Source: Microbacterium sp. Clip185 (lineage in GTDB: Bacteria > Actinomycetota > Actinomycetes > Actinomycetales > Microbacteriaceae). From it: a DNA stretch of 64,000 bases. A program made the position numbers and the translations under genes. The DNA lies in contig NZ_CP117996.1 in NCBI RefSeq assembly GCF_028743715.1, positions 248,001 to 312,000 on the forward strand. Reading direction: 5' to 3'. The notes beneath the pieces were generated by a model, which saw nothing but the letters and a program-made list of their open reading frames with translations, was not told where the DNA came from and ran no database searches. Below are positions 51,036 through 60,427 of this stretch, piece after piece. The stretch's first letter is position 1. Every line of letters begins with the position of its first letter.

Positions 51036-51854
51036 ATGTCCACCCCTCCGCCCCAGGCTGCGGCTCCCGAGTCGCTGTTGGCCTCGGCCGACATGCCCAC
51101 GCAGTCGAAGATCAACCAGGAGATCGCCGACGCGCACGCCGACGCCGCCCGGCGTGTGGCCGCCGGCGAGGACGTGCCCACGACGCTCTACGACTTCGCG
51201 CCGTACCGCTCGAGCCTGCTGCGCCACCCCACCAAGAACCCGCGACTCGTCGATCCCGAGACGATCGAGCTGTTCTCGCCCGCGTACGGGCAGCGGGATG
51301 TCGCCCAGATCGAGTCCGACCTGACGCTCCAGCACCGCGGCGAGCCGCAGGGTGAGCGCATCACGGTGACCGGGCGCCTCCTCGACAGCTGGGGCCGGCC
51401 GCTTCCCAACCAGCTCGTCGAGATCTGGCAGGCCAACGCGGCCGGTCGCTACATCCACCAGCGCGACCAGCATCCGGCCCCGCTGGACCCGAACTTCACC
51501 GGCGCCGGTCGCACGATCACGGGCGACGACGGCGGCTTCACCTTCACCACCATCAAGCCCGGCCCGTACCCGTGGAAGAACCACATCAACGCCTGGCGCC
51601 CCGCCCACATCCACTTCTCGCTCTTCGGCAGCGGATTCACGCAGCGTCTGATCACGCAGATGTACTTCCCCGGCGACCCGCTGTTCGCGCTCGACCCGAT
51701 CTACAACACCATCCGCGATCAGCGCGATCGTGACCGCCTGATCGCCGCCTACGACCACGACCTCACGGTGCCTGAGTTCTCGATGGGCTACCGCTGGGAC
51801 ATCGTCGTCGACGGTCCGGATGCCACCTGGTTCGAGCCCGAGGGAGAGCACTGA
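51036..51854 (+). CDS. pcaH: Protocatechuate 3,4-dioxygenase beta subunit
   Basis: This 272-residue intradiol dioxygenase subunit carries the non-heme iron ligands: Tyr139 (GRYIH), Tyr178 (GPYPW), His191 and His193 (AHIHF). With PcaG it opens the ring of protocatechuate to 3-carboxy-cis,cis-muconate. An N-terminal extension of about 50 residues before LYDFAPYRSS is usual for beta subunits. The ATG follows AAGGAG. It is the first gene of pcaHGBDC. Confidence 0.96.
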   Translation: MSTPPPQAAAPESLLASADMPTQSKINQEIADAHADAARRVAAGEDVPTTLYDFAPYRSSLLRHPTKNPRLVDPETIELFSPAYGQRDVAQIESDLTLQHRGEPQGERITVTGRLLDSWGRPLPNQLVEIWQANAAGRYIHQRDQHPAPLDPNFTGAGRTITGDDGGFTFTTIKPGPYPWKNHINAWRPAHIHFSLFGSGFTQRLITQMYFPGDPLFALDPIYNTIRDQRDRDRLIAAYDHDLTVPEFSMGYRWDIVVDGPDATWFEPEGEH

Positions 51855-51855
51855 G

Positions 51856-52413
51856 ATGTCCGAATCCACGCGCCTTCCCGCGACCTCCGGTCAGACGGTC
51901 GGTCCCTTCTTCGCCTTCGGTCTCGAGTACCCCAAGATGCACGAGGTCGTCTTCCCGCACTCCAGCGGCGCGATCGTGCTGTCCGGCACGATCTACGACG
52001 GTGCGGGGGCGCCGATCCCCGACGCCGTGATCGAGATCTGGGGCGCCGACACCGACGGCACGATCTCCCGCGCACGCGGCTCTCGGCGCCGCGACGACCA
52101 CACCTTCACCGGCTTCGGTCGCAGCTTCACGACGGATGAGGGTGCGTACGACTTCTGGACGCGCAATCCCGGTCCGATCGACGGCAAGGCGCCGTTCTTC
52201 GCCGCGGTCGTGTTCGCACGGGGGCTGCCGAACAAGCTGCACACCCGGATCTACCTGCCCGACGATGAGGAGCTGCTCGCAGCGGACCCGCTGCTCGCCT
52301 CGCTCGAGCCCCACGAGCGCGCTACGCTCATCGCGACGCGCACGCCCGAGGGTGATCTCACCCACGACATCCACCTGCAGGGCGAGAAGGAGACCGTTTT
52401 CCTTGCCTTCTGA
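51856..52413 (+). CDS. pcaG: Protocatechuate 3,4-dioxygenase alpha subunit
   Basis: This 185-residue intradiol fold protein starts with TSGQTVGPFFAFGL, the standard N-terminal motif, and lacks the full iron ligand set, as alpha subunits do. It starts one base after pcaH stops. It pairs with PcaH and shapes the active site. Its 3' end contains the ribosome binding site and the start codon of the next gene. Confidence 0.95.
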   Translation: MSESTRLPATSGQTVGPFFAFGLEYPKMHEVVFPHSSGAIVLSGTIYDGAGAPIPDAVIEIWGADTDGTISRARGSRRRDDHTFTGFGRSFTTDEGAYDFWTRNPGPIDGKAPFFAAVVFARGLPNKLHTRIYLPDDEELLAADPLLASLEPHERATLIATRTPEGDLTHDIHLQGEKETVFLAF

Positions 52414-53842
52414 CGAACCCGGGGCGCCCTTCCAGGATGTGGGGCTGCTGTCCCCGGTGACGGTGTGGCACGACGCTCTCGTGGCCGACGACGCTGTGGC
52501 TGACGCCCTCGTGACCGCCGAGGTCGCTCTCGTGCGGGCGTGGGCGGCGGTCGGTGTCGCGCCGGATGCGGTCGCCGCGGCCGCATCCGAGGAGTTCGGA
52601 TGGCACGGGGCCGGAACGCTCGTCGATGCCGACTGGCTCGATGCGGCCCGGCTGGCGGGCGCCGCTGTCGCCGGCGGAAATCCCGTCATCCCGCTCATCG
52701 CCCGGCTCGACGATCGTGCGTCGATGCAGGTGCGGCCCTGGCTGCACCGTGGTGCGACGAGCCAGGACATCCTCGATTCGGCTCTCATGCTCCTGTCGCG
52801 GCGTGCGGGGCTGCACCTGCTGGGTGTGCTGCGGCAGGTCGAGGCGCAGCTCTCCGGGTTCGCCGTCGTCCACCGCGGCATGGTCGCCGCTGCCCGCACG
52901 CTCACGCAGCATGCCGTGCCTACGACGGTCGGCGCCCGCGCGGCGGGGTGGCTGCGCGGTGTCACCCGCGCGCGCGTCCGCCTCGGTGACGCCGTCGGAC
53001 AGCTCCCCGCTCAACTGGCCGGCGCGGGCGGCACCCTCGCCTCCTTCGTCGAGATCGGCGGGACGGATGCGGCATCCGCTCTTCCGTCGGCCTACGCCGC
53101 AGAACTCGCGCTCGCCGCCCCCGACGCGCCGTGGCACGTCTCGCGCTGGCCCGTCACAGAGCTCGGCGACGCCCTCGTGCAGGCGATCGACGCGCTGGGC
53201 AAGCTCGCCACGGATGTCGCAACCGGCTCGCGCACCGAAATCGGCGAGCTCGCCGAGGGTGTCGGCGGCGGATCGAGCGCGATGCCCCAGAAGCGCAACC
53301 CCACCGGTGCCGTGCTCGTGCGTTCGGCGGCGCTGCGTGCGCCGCAGCTGGGCGCGACCCTGCACCTCGCGGCCGCGCTCGCCGCGGACGAACGCCCCGA
53401 CGGTGCGTGGCACGCGGAATGGCCGACGCTGCGGGAGCTGCTGCGCCTCGCGCTCGGCGCGGCCGAGACGACCCGCGCGCTCGTGACCGGGCTGCGGGTG
53501 GACGAGGCCGCCGTGGCCCGCTCGCTCGCAGTCACCGACGGGCTGCTGGTGTCGGAGCGGCTGTCCATCGTGCTCACGCCCGTCATCGGGTCAGACGACG
53601 TGCGCCGCATCGTCGGGGCCGCAACCGCGGGGGGCGACCTCCGCGCGCTCGTCCGCGAGGCGCTCGAGGCGGCGCTCGACCGGGTGCCGGGCGCCCCGCA
53701 TCCTGCCGACGATGTCGACGCTCTGCTGGATCCTGCCGCCTACACCGGTCTCGCGGGCGTGCTGGTCGACCGGGCCGTCGCCGATGCGCCCGCGGATGCC
53801 GCTCGCGAGAGCATCGAAGCGCCGACGGAGGAGCCTGAATGA
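52403..53842 (+). CDS. pcaB: 3-carboxy-cis,cis-muconate cycloisomerase
   Basis: This 479-residue member of the fumarase/aspartase superfamily has the signature GSSAMPQKRNP (about residues 290-300) and the first conserved region HRGATSQDILDSA. It closes carboxymuconate to gamma-carboxymuconolactone. There is no ATG near the start of homology. I chose TTG at 52403, which overlaps pcaG by 11 bases and is 10 bases after AAGGAG; a GTG at 52439 is the alternative. The protein is somewhat longer than many PcaB proteins, due to a C-terminal tail rich in Asp, Ala and Glu. Confidence 0.9.
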   Translation: MPSDEPGAPFQDVGLLSPVTVWHDALVADDAVADALVTAEVALVRAWAAVGVAPDAVAAAASEEFGWHGAGTLVDADWLDAARLAGAAVAGGNPVIPLIARLDDRASMQVRPWLHRGATSQDILDSALMLLSRRAGLHLLGVLRQVEAQLSGFAVVHRGMVAAARTLTQHAVPTTVGARAAGWLRGVTRARVRLGDAVGQLPAQLAGAGGTLASFVEIGGTDAASALPSAYAAELALAAPDAPWHVSRWPVTELGDALVQAIDALGKLATDVATGSRTEIGELAEGVGGGSSAMPQKRNPTGAVLVRSAALRAPQLGATLHLAAALAADERPDGAWHAEWPTLRELLRLALGAAETTRALVTGLRVDEAAVARSLAVTDGLLVSERLSIVLTPVIGSDDVRRIVGAATAGGDLRALVREALEAALDRVPGAPHPADDVDALLDPAAYTGLAGVLVDRAVADAPADAARESIEAPTEEPE

Positions 53843-54618
53843 CGCAACCCGCGATCGCACTCACCGAGGTCACCGGTCCTGCCGGTGCCCCGCTCGTCGT
53901 GCTCGGCCCGTCGCTGGGTACGTCCACCATCCTCTGGGAGGACGTCGTCCCGCTCCTCGCGGACGACTACCGCGTGGTGAGCTGGGATCTCCCCGGCCAC
54001 GGCGCCGCCCCCGCGCCGACGGCGCCGTTCAGCGTCGGCGAGATCGCCGATGCCGTCGCGGATGCGGTCCGCTCGCTCGGCGGCGAACGCGTCCTCTACG
54101 CCGGGGTCTCCCTCGGCGGCGCGACCGGGCTCGAACTGCTCCTGCGCCATGCGGGCCTCGTACGCGGCGCGGCGATCATCGCCTCGGGTGCTCAGCTGGG
54201 CGATGCGGCGAGCTGGCGAGAACGCGCCGCCCAGGTGCGTGCGCAGTCGACGTCGTCGGTGATCATCGGCTCGGCGCAGCGCTGGTTCGCGCCGGGATCG
54301 ATCGAGCGTCGGCCGGAGCTCAGCGGACGGCTGCTGCACGCGCTGCAGGATGCCGACGACGAGGGGTACGCCCGGTGCTGCGAGGCACTCGCCGCCTACG
54401 ACGTGCGTCCGCGGTTGGGTGAGATCGCGACTCCGGTTCTCGCGGTCTTCGGGCGAGACGATCAGGTGGCGCCCGAGTCGAAGAGCGTCGAGATCGCCGA
54501 GGGCGTCCGTGACGGGCGCGTCGCCGTGATCGAGTCCGCCGCGCACCTGCCACCGGCCGAGGAGCCGGAGCAGACCGCGGCCGTGCTGCGGGAGTTCTTC
54601 CGCGAGGTCGCGCGATGA
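53839..54618 (+). CDS. pcaD: 3-oxoadipate enol-lactonase
   Basis: This 259-residue alpha/beta hydrolase has nucleophile Ser91 in GVSLGG, an acid region VLAVFGRDDQVAP and histidine in ESAAHLPP. It hydrolyses 3-oxoadipate enol-lactone to 3-oxoadipate. The ATG overlaps the pcaB stop (ATGA). In many actinobacteria pcaD is fused to pcaC as pcaL; here they are separate overlapping genes. Confidence 0.92.
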   Translation: MTQPAIALTEVTGPAGAPLVVLGPSLGTSTILWEDVVPLLADDYRVVSWDLPGHGAAPAPTAPFSVGEIADAVADAVRSLGGERVLYAGVSLGGATGLELLLRHAGLVRGAAIIASGAQLGDAASWRERAAQVRAQSTSSVIIGSAQRWFAPGSIERRPELSGRLLHALQDADDEGYARCCEALAAYDVRPRLGEIATPVLAVFGRDDQVAPESKSVEIAEGVRDGRVAVIESAAHLPPAEEPEQTAAVLREFFREVAR

Positions 54619-55013
54619 GCCGGCCGAGCGGTGAGGGACGCACCGACGAGCAGCACTACGACGACGGGATGCGGGTGCGCCGCGAGGTGCTCGGCGACGC
54701 CCACGTCGATCGTGCCGTCGCCGGCACCGTCCCCGAGACCGCGGACTTCCAGGACCTGATCACGCGTTACGCCTGGGGTGACATCTGGTCGCGGCCGGGT
54801 CTTGCCCGACGCGACCGCTCGATCGCGGTGCTGACGGCGCTCATCGCTCTCGGTCATCACGAGGAGTTCGCGATGCACGTGCGCGCCGCCCAACGCAACG
54901 GACTGAGCCGCGACGAGATCGTCGAAGTCGTGCTGCAGTCGGCGATCTACTGCGGCGTGCCGGCGGCGAACACCGCGTTCCGCATCGTCAAAGACGTCTT
55001 CGCGGAGGAGTGA
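54615..55013 (+). CDS. pcaC: 4-carboxymuconolactone decarboxylase
   Basis: This 132-residue protein of the CMD/AhpD-like family has GMRVRREVLGDAHVDRA, FQDLITRYAWGDIWSRPGL and the catalytic-region motif LIALGHHEEFAMHVRAA. It decarboxylates carboxymuconolactone to the enol-lactone used by PcaD. The ATG overlaps the pcaD stop. Its own stop directly abuts the stop of the convergent AraC gene. Confidence 0.95.
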   Translation: MSRPSGEGRTDEQHYDDGMRVRREVLGDAHVDRAVAGTVPETADFQDLITRYAWGDIWSRPGLARRDRSIAVLTALIALGHHEEFAMHVRAAQRNGLSRDEIVEVVLQSAIYCGVPAANTAFRIVKDVFAEE

Positions 55014-55982
55014 TCAGTCGGCGGCGCCGGGCTGTCCCTGACGCTGCAGGTCTGCCCGATACCGCCGAGGCGAGGTGCCGTATCGCCGGGTGAAGGCGCT
55101 CGAGACGGTGGCGGGGTCGGGAAAGCCCCACCGCGCGGCGATCGTGCCGATGCTCTCGCGGGCGTGGGCCGGGTCGACGAGTTCGTCGCGGATGCGCTCC
55201 AGTCGGCGCTCGCGCACGAGACTCGACACCGTCACGCCGTTCGCGGCGAAGACCCGCCGCACCGCGCGCGGCGACAGCTCGTGCGCGCGCGCGATGCGTG
55301 CCGCGTCGAGTTCGGCATCCTGCAGGTGCTCCTCGATCCACAGCACGAGCGAGTGGAACAGCGAGAGCACGGTCGCGGTGCCGGGCTCGCGACCGTCGGC
55401 GAGCACCGCGTGCACGGCGGCGACGAGCGCGTCGGCGACATGGCCGGTGGCGGCGGGGGATGGGCGGAACTCGGGTGACGCCAGCGTCGACATCGCCGCG
55501 CGGAGCAGAGGCGTCGAGCCGAGCGCGGAGAGGTCGGTGGCGAGCAGGGTCGTGAGTTCGCCGTGGCGGAGCGCGAGGACGGAGGTCGGGATGCGCACGA
55601 GAAGGTACTCGTGCGCCCCCGGCGTGCTGATGCGGTAGCCGTGGGCGCCCGTGTAGAGCACGACGTCGCCGGGGCCGAGGGTGACCGTCCGCTCCTCCTG
55701 CGAGACGCTCATCGATCCCGAGACGAGGTAGCCCACCACGACGCCCTGCCACTGGCGCGAGCTCTCCCAGGGCTCCACCTCGACGGCTCCGCCCGCGACG
55801 AGGGCGGCTTCCAACGCGCCGAGGGCGAAGCTCGCCCGTACCGAGGGCGTCTCGCCCGTCACCCCGGATACGACGATGACGTCGTCGTTGTCCCGCGCGT
55901 CGCTCTCTGCGGATGCGGGGTTCAGCCACCCGTAGACGAGGTCAGGCCCCTGCGGGTCATTCGACTCCTCGCGCGGCACCAT
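55014..55982 (-). CDS. AraC family transcriptional regulator
   Basis: This 322-residue regulator has an N-terminal cupin-like domain of the AraC_binding_2 kind (PWESSRQWQGVVVGYLVSGS, YTGAHGYRISTPG) and a C-terminal pair of helix-turn-helices (LDAARIARAHELSPRAVRRV; IGTIAARWGFPDPATVSSAF; RYGTSPRRYRADL). The build matches regulators of aromatic and aliphatic oxygenase genes. It faces pcaC tail to tail with no gap and follows the acetyltransferase gene. Its target is not clear. Confidence 0.87.
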   Translation of the reverse strand: MVPREESNDPQGPDLVYGWLNPASAESDARDNDDVIVVSGVTGETPSVRASFALGALEAALVAGGAVEVEPWESSRQWQGVVVGYLVSGSMSVSQEERTVTLGPGDVVLYTGAHGYRISTPGAHEYLLVRIPTSVLALRHGELTTLLATDLSALGSTPLLRAAMSTLASPEFRPSPAATGHVADALVAAVHAVLADGREPGTATVLSLFHSLVLWIEEHLQDAELDAARIARAHELSPRAVRRVFAANGVTVSSLVRERRLERIRDELVDPAHARESIGTIAARWGFPDPATVSSAFTRRYGTSPRRYRADLQRQGQPGAAD

Positions 55983-56013
55983 GATGTGCCCATTCTGCCG
56001 GTCGTGCGGGCTT

Positions 56014-56670
56014 TCAGTCGGTCACCCAGTCGGGGTGGGCGAGGAACTCGCGGAACTCGGCGACGAGCCGCGCCGTGTGGAACCCGTCGGCGACGGCATG
56101 GTGGATCTGGACAGCGAGAGGAAGCAGCAGGCGATCTTCACGCTCGACGTACCGGCCGAGCGTGAAGATCGGGGCCAGGTGCCCGGAGCCGCCGTCGATG
56201 TTGAGGGTGAATCCGGTGAACGAGGTCCACGGCAGGCTCGAGACGTCGAAGCTGTTGGGCGGCGGGGCTCCCTGCGGGAAGAACTCCGTGGTCCCGGCGT
56301 GCTCCGCGATGACCTGCGCGGCCGCGTCATGGAAGGCGGCGTAGTCCGGGTCGAAGGGCGTCCAGACGCTCGCGAAGGTCTCGCGTTCGGCGTTGAAGAT
56401 CGTGAACGAGGGATGCGTTCGCCCCCACACCGCCGGAGCGTCGGCGGCGTCGAGCGTCATCCGGAACTCGTCGTGGCGGTTGACGAGCTGGGCGAGCGCC
56501 CAGATCTGCGAGATGTAGGTGCGCCGTCCGGCCCGTCGGACGGCGGCGGCGAACTCCGTCGCGTCGACCTCGACGGTGATCGCATACGTGCACGGAACGG
56601 TGCGGAGGTAGTGCTCGAAGTGCTGGCGGCGCGGCCACGTCTCGAGATCGATCGGTTGCGGAGCGTCCAT
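56014..56670 (-). CDS. cat: Chloramphenicol acetyltransferase, type A
   Basis: This 218-residue protein has the length and motifs of trimeric type A chloramphenicol acetyltransferases: YLRTVPCTYAITVEVD near the start, the FPQG and NSFDVSSLPWTSFTGF stretch, and the active-site QIHHAVADGFH with catalytic His191 and structural Asp195 at the spacing of classical CAT. It would transfer acetyl from acetyl-CoA to chloramphenicol. It is chromosomal here, 38 bases after the dab-linked unknown gene, with no mobile element, so its natural acceptor may be another compound. Confidence 0.88.
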   Translation of the reverse strand: MDAPQPIDLETWPRRQHFEHYLRTVPCTYAITVEVDATEFAAAVRRAGRRTYISQIWALAQLVNRHDEFRMTLDAADAPAVWGRTHPSFTIFNAERETFASVWTPFDPDYAAFHDAAAQVIAEHAGTTEFFPQGAPPPNSFDVSSLPWTSFTGFTLNIDGGSGHLAPIFTLGRYVEREDRLLLPLAVQIHHAVADGFHTARLVAEFREFLAHPDWVTD

Positions 56671-56708
56671 GCATCGATCGTCTCAGGTCGTGCACCCCGT
56701 CTCCATCC

Positions 56709-57539
56709 TCACGGGTTGCAGACCTCGCACGACGCGGGGTCGGCGCTCGTCACGGCCCGCGGGCGTTCACGGCGCTCGGGGCACGCGGCACAGCCGTCCA
56801 CATCCGCTCGCACGCGCGAGGTGCGAGACCCGCATCCGGCGCAGCGGAGCCCGCGCACCACGTCGACGGGCCCGAATCCCGGGCAGTCGCAGACGGGGCA
56901 CGGTGTCCGAAGGCGCGCCGCCATCACCCAGCCCAGGCGCCGGAGCGTCCGGCGCCGATCGGGGTTCATGTGCGCCCGGAGGTCGGGTTCGAGCCCGATC
57001 GAGCCGTGGCGCAGGAACGCGAGTACATCCGCTTCCTGCTGGAGGCCCTTGTGGATCTGTCCCTGTGCCCGCACCACGACGCCCTGGAGGGGGAAGCGGA
57101 TGCGCGCGAGGTATCGGCGGGCCTCCGCGGCGTCGGCGACGACCTGCGCGGGTGCGACGCGCGCGTATGAGCGGAGTGGATGCGGCACCCGGATGCCGCG
57201 TTCGAGGTCGACGAACACTGCGAGCTCCTCGTGCGCGACCGGCCCGAAGCCCCCGAACGTCATCGAATAGGACGCCTCGGTGGCGAGTCCGAGCCCGGTG
57301 CCGAGCTCGGCCGCCGCCGCGGTCGCCTTGGCCGTCGCCGCATCCGCGGGGCTGAGCGCCCTCGGCACGTCTCGGGTGAACGTGCCGAGGGCGTCGGTGT
57401 CGAGATCGACGGTGGGGCGTACCTCCGCATCCAGCCAGCGGCGGAAGGCGGGAGCGAACGCCGACTCCTTCCCGTGCAGCGTGCCGATCGCGACGGTCAT
57501 CCCGGCGTAGGGCGAGTTCGCGAAGCGGGCCGCGGCCAT
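56709..57539 (-). CDS. Cysteine-rich hypothetical protein (DUF6671-like) of the dab operon
   Basis: This 276-residue protein opens NSPYAGMTVAIGTLHGKESA. It ends in a cysteine-rich tail with paired motifs CPVCDCPG, CAGC, CAACPERR and CEVC, which should bind zinc. The first 200 residues are well conserved-looking, but I do not know a function; I recall the family as DUF6671 with some uncertainty. The ATG overlaps the stop of the P-II-like gene, so it is made together with DabAB. Confidence 0.7.
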   Translation of the reverse strand: MAAARFANSPYAGMTVAIGTLHGKESAFAPAFRRWLDAEVRPTVDLDTDALGTFTRDVPRALSPADAATAKATAAAAELGTGLGLATEASYSMTFGGFGPVAHEELAVFVDLERGIRVPHPLRSYARVAPAQVVADAAEARRYLARIRFPLQGVVVRAQGQIHKGLQQEADVLAFLRHGSIGLEPDLRAHMNPDRRRTLRRLGWVMAARLRTPCPVCDCPGFGPVDVVRGLRCAGCGSRTSRVRADVDGCAACPERRERPRAVTSADPASCEVCNP

Positions 57540-57862
57540 CACGCGAAGTAGTCGGGGCGGCTGACGGCCGTCTGAGAGACGAACATCACGCCCGAGGTGC
57601 GATCGAGCAGCGGCCGGATGCCCGCGATGATGGCGTCGGCGCGCTCCTCGGCGACGACCGTGACGAGCAGGGTGAGCGCGTCGTGGTCGTTGAAGAGCAG
57701 GCGCCCGCCGCGCATGCCGTGGTGGCCGAGTCCCGCGACGCCGGTGATCGCGGTGTACCCGCGGGCGCCCAGTGCCTGCATGAGTTCGGCGACCTCGGCG
57801 ACGTCGTCGCTCGCGACGACCACCTCGATCTTGGTCATCGGGGTCAAAGCGGAAAGGCTCAT
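57539..57862 (-). CDS. P-II-like regulatory protein of the dab operon
   Basis: This 107-residue protein has a P-II-like ferredoxin fold pattern: MTKIEVVVASDDVAEVAELM at the start, GHHGMRGGRLLF in the T-loop region, and a C-terminal GVMFVSQTAVSRPDYF. It lacks the uridylylated tyrosine motif of GlnB. P-II-like proteins next to bicarbonate transporters (SbtB, CPII) bind adenine nucleotides or bicarbonate. One here may regulate DabAB. The ATG follows AAGGAGAA. Confidence 0.75.
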   Translation of the reverse strand: MSLSALTPMTKIEVVVASDDVAEVAELMQALGARGYTAITGVAGLGHHGMRGGRLLFNDHDALTLLVTVVAEERADAIIAGIRPLLDRTSGVMFVSQTAVSRPDYFA

Positions 57863-57877
57863 GAACGGTTCTCCTTC

Positions 57878-60427
57878 TTACTGACGGTCTTCTGCGTGTT
57901 CGGCGGGTGCACCGAGACGTTCTTCGAGGGGGGATTCGGGCTCGCTCTCCCATCCGTACGCGCCGAAGCGCATCCAGCGGGCGGTGTCGTGCTCGCGCGC
58001 GCGGAGCGTGATCCAGCGGTTCATCACGAGAGTGCGCACCACGTCGGAGGACTGCACGATCTCGTTGACCCGCGACAGCGGGGCCTGCACGAAGACCTGC
58101 AGCCGCACCGGTTCGTGCCGGGGGTCGACGCCCACCCCGACCGACTGCCAGGGCAGGCCGATCCGCAGGTCGCCGCCGTAGCCGGAGAGCACCCCGACGG
58201 TTCCGACGACGTTGTGCAGGGGCTTCGGCCCCGCCCCGAAGCGGTCGGGCGCCGTCGTCGAGACGCCGTACTGGGCGTTGATCCACTGGGCCACGATCAT
58301 CGGCGCGGTCAGGATCGTCTCCAGCCCCGCCCCGTCGGGGTCGGCCTGCGCATCGTAGCTGTGCAGGAACGCGCGGCGACCGAGATCCATGCCTGCCGTG
58401 ATCGAGCGCGGACCGACGATGAACGCCGCGTTGCCCACGAGCCCCCACTCCGGATACGCCTCGGCCCAGTCCGTCGCCCGACGCATCGTGTCCTCGAGCG
58501 CTGCGGCGCCCTCCGGATCGCTCGGGGCGCCAGGGAGCGCGACGGTGCGGTCGACGGCATTCGCCGCCCGCGCCGTCTCGAGGTGACCGGCCAGCTCGAG
58601 CAGCGCCTTCTCGTGTGTCGCCGGAACGGTCCACGGCTCCAAGAGGGTCACCTGGTCGGTCACGGTGTCCATCTGCGCGGCGACGAACAGCGTGTCCTCG
58701 GGGATGCGGATTCCGCGCGCTGCGAGTCCTGCTCGCGTCGCCGGGTCGTTGAAAATCATGGCCGCGGCGCGGGCGTTCGGCTCGCCCTCGTGCCCGCCGC
58801 ATGCACCGCACTGCAGGCTCGACGCGAAGGGGTTGTTCGTGACGGACGCGCCGTGGCCGGCCAGCAGCACGATGGGGGCGAATCCGTCGACGAGTCCCAT
58901 CATCCGCAGTGCCGTCTCGGCGTAGAGCACGCGCTCGTCGAGGCTGAAGACGACATCCGCATCGACGTGCGTGGCGGGCTTCGCCCGCTCGATCGCGCGA
59001 CGCACACGGTGCCACGTCGTCGGTGCGATCGTGCGCGCCAGCATGACGGCACCGAGGAACCATCCCGACGCCTCGGCGAACGCGTACGGCGCGACGGGAG
59101 ACTCCTTCAGCGCATGTGCCGCATGCCCCCGCTCGGCGGCCGCGGTGCGCTGTCGCCGCCACCGGTCGATCTCGCCCCGTTCGATGGATGATTCGGTGAT
59201 CGCCACGCGCGGCGTCAGCAGCACGGGGCACGACGCGACCTCGGGGGATCCGTCGGCGGGGCGGAAGGCGATCGGCACCGCGAAGAATCCCGCAAAGCCC
59301 AGGGTCTCCACCTCTCCCGCTGCCTCCAGATGCCGGCGGAAGCTCTCCGAGCGCGTGTCGATGCAGAAGACCGCCTGCGCGAGCGGACGCCGAGTCGGCG
59401 CGAGGTCGCGCAGCACCGGGGCTGCGGGCGGGGTGAGCTGCCGCGCGGTGCCCCGCTCGTAGGCCTCCTGCCAGACCGCGAGTCGGGTGAATTCGTCCGT
59501 GAGCGACAGGATGCGGCCGAGGGTCGTGCGTACGCGCGGGTGGGACGCATCGGCGGAGAGTGCGGCGGCGACCGCATCCAGGCGCGCCTTGTCCGGTGCC
59601 GCTGCGGATGCGAGGGCGGGAAGGTCCGCGTCGGCGGGCAGCAGGAGACGTTCCAGCGTGGCGCGGATCGCGACGAGGGAGGTGAGATCGACCGATCCCG
59701 AGGTCGCGGCGCTCTGGCGTACGAGGGCCGACCAGCCGGGCTGGGCGAGAACATGTGCGCGGATGAACTCCTGCGCCCGCTCACCCTCCAGGCCCCAGCG
59801 CGTCAGCGCCTCGTCGATGGCTCCCGCGGGGTCTGCGGGCGTGCGGCGGATGCCGGAGCGTGCGCGACGGGGCAGCGTCGGGTCGAGCGCCGCCAGGCGC
59901 CGCCAGGAGTTCCACATCCCCTCGCCGCGCACCGGCGCCGACCACGAGGGGGAGCCGAGCGCCGCGGCGAGCCACCGGGCGGTGAGGTCGTCGACCCGTG
60001 CCTGCACTCGCGGTGAGAGCACGCCGGCGGGAGTGACGAGGGTCGCCCCCGCATCCCGGAGCGGCGGTGAGACGAGCAGATCCTGCAGGAGAACCTCGCC
60101 CACGGTGGTGAGCAGGTCGTCGACGACTACAGGGTCCGTGACGCGCGCCTCGCGCACGGTGAACCGGAGCGCGGCGACCAGGTCGTCGTGCGAGATGCGT
60201 CCCTGCGCGTAGAGCTCCCGGAAACGCTGCTCCCCGAAGGTCAGCAGCACGCCGTGATCCTGGGCGATCCGGCGCATCGCCTCTTCGTGGTCGAGGTCCT
60301 CGTAGCTCGCCAGGGGGTTGCGGGCGATGAAGGTTTCGAGGGGGAAGTTCGGGGCGATCGCCCGTCCGGAGGCTGAGACCCAACCCCGGATCGTGGCGTG
60401 CCGTTGCGGTGGTGCGGTGGTGGTCAT
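57878..60427 (-). CDS. dabA: DabA, inorganic carbon accumulation subunit (DUF2309)
   Basis: This 849-residue protein is the beta-carbonic-anhydrase-like subunit of the DAB bicarbonate/CO2 accumulation complex. The zinc site is intact: Cys355 and Asp357 in FCIDTRSE, His525 in AGHGASV and Cys540 in SSLQCGACGGH. These match Cys351, Asp353, His524 and Cys539 of Halothiobacillus DabA almost residue for residue in spacing. It is thought to hydrate CO2 in one direction, driven by the ion gradient through DabB. Its start overlaps the DabB stop by one base. Confidence 0.95.
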   Translation of the reverse strand: MTTTAPPQRHATIRGWVSASGRAIAPNFPLETFIARNPLASYEDLDHEEAMRRIAQDHGVLLTFGEQRFRELYAQGRISHDDLVAALRFTVREARVTDPVVVDDLLTTVGEVLLQDLLVSPPLRDAGATLVTPAGVLSPRVQARVDDLTARWLAAALGSPSWSAPVRGEGMWNSWRRLAALDPTLPRRARSGIRRTPADPAGAIDEALTRWGLEGERAQEFIRAHVLAQPGWSALVRQSAATSGSVDLTSLVAIRATLERLLLPADADLPALASAAAPDKARLDAVAAALSADASHPRVRTTLGRILSLTDEFTRLAVWQEAYERGTARQLTPPAAPVLRDLAPTRRPLAQAVFCIDTRSESFRRHLEAAGEVETLGFAGFFAVPIAFRPADGSPEVASCPVLLTPRVAITESSIERGEIDRWRRQRTAAAERGHAAHALKESPVAPYAFAEASGWFLGAVMLARTIAPTTWHRVRRAIERAKPATHVDADVVFSLDERVLYAETALRMMGLVDGFAPIVLLAGHGASVTNNPFASSLQCGACGGHEGEPNARAAAMIFNDPATRAGLAARGIRIPEDTLFVAAQMDTVTDQVTLLEPWTVPATHEKALLELAGHLETARAANAVDRTVALPGAPSDPEGAAALEDTMRRATDWAEAYPEWGLVGNAAFIVGPRSITAGMDLGRRAFLHSYDAQADPDGAGLETILTAPMIVAQWINAQYGVSTTAPDRFGAGPKPLHNVVGTVGVLSGYGGDLRIGLPWQSVGVGVDPRHEPVRLQVFVQAPLSRVNEIVQSSDVVRTLVMNRWITLRAREHDTARWMRFGAYGWESEPESPLEERLGAPAEHAEDRQ

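Noticed and set aside
57540-59231. N-terminal extension of the cysteine-rich dab-operon gene to 840 codons
   Set aside because: The extension is antisense-like Arg-rich sequence overlapping dabA and the P-II-like gene. The ATG at 57539 fits the operon overlap.
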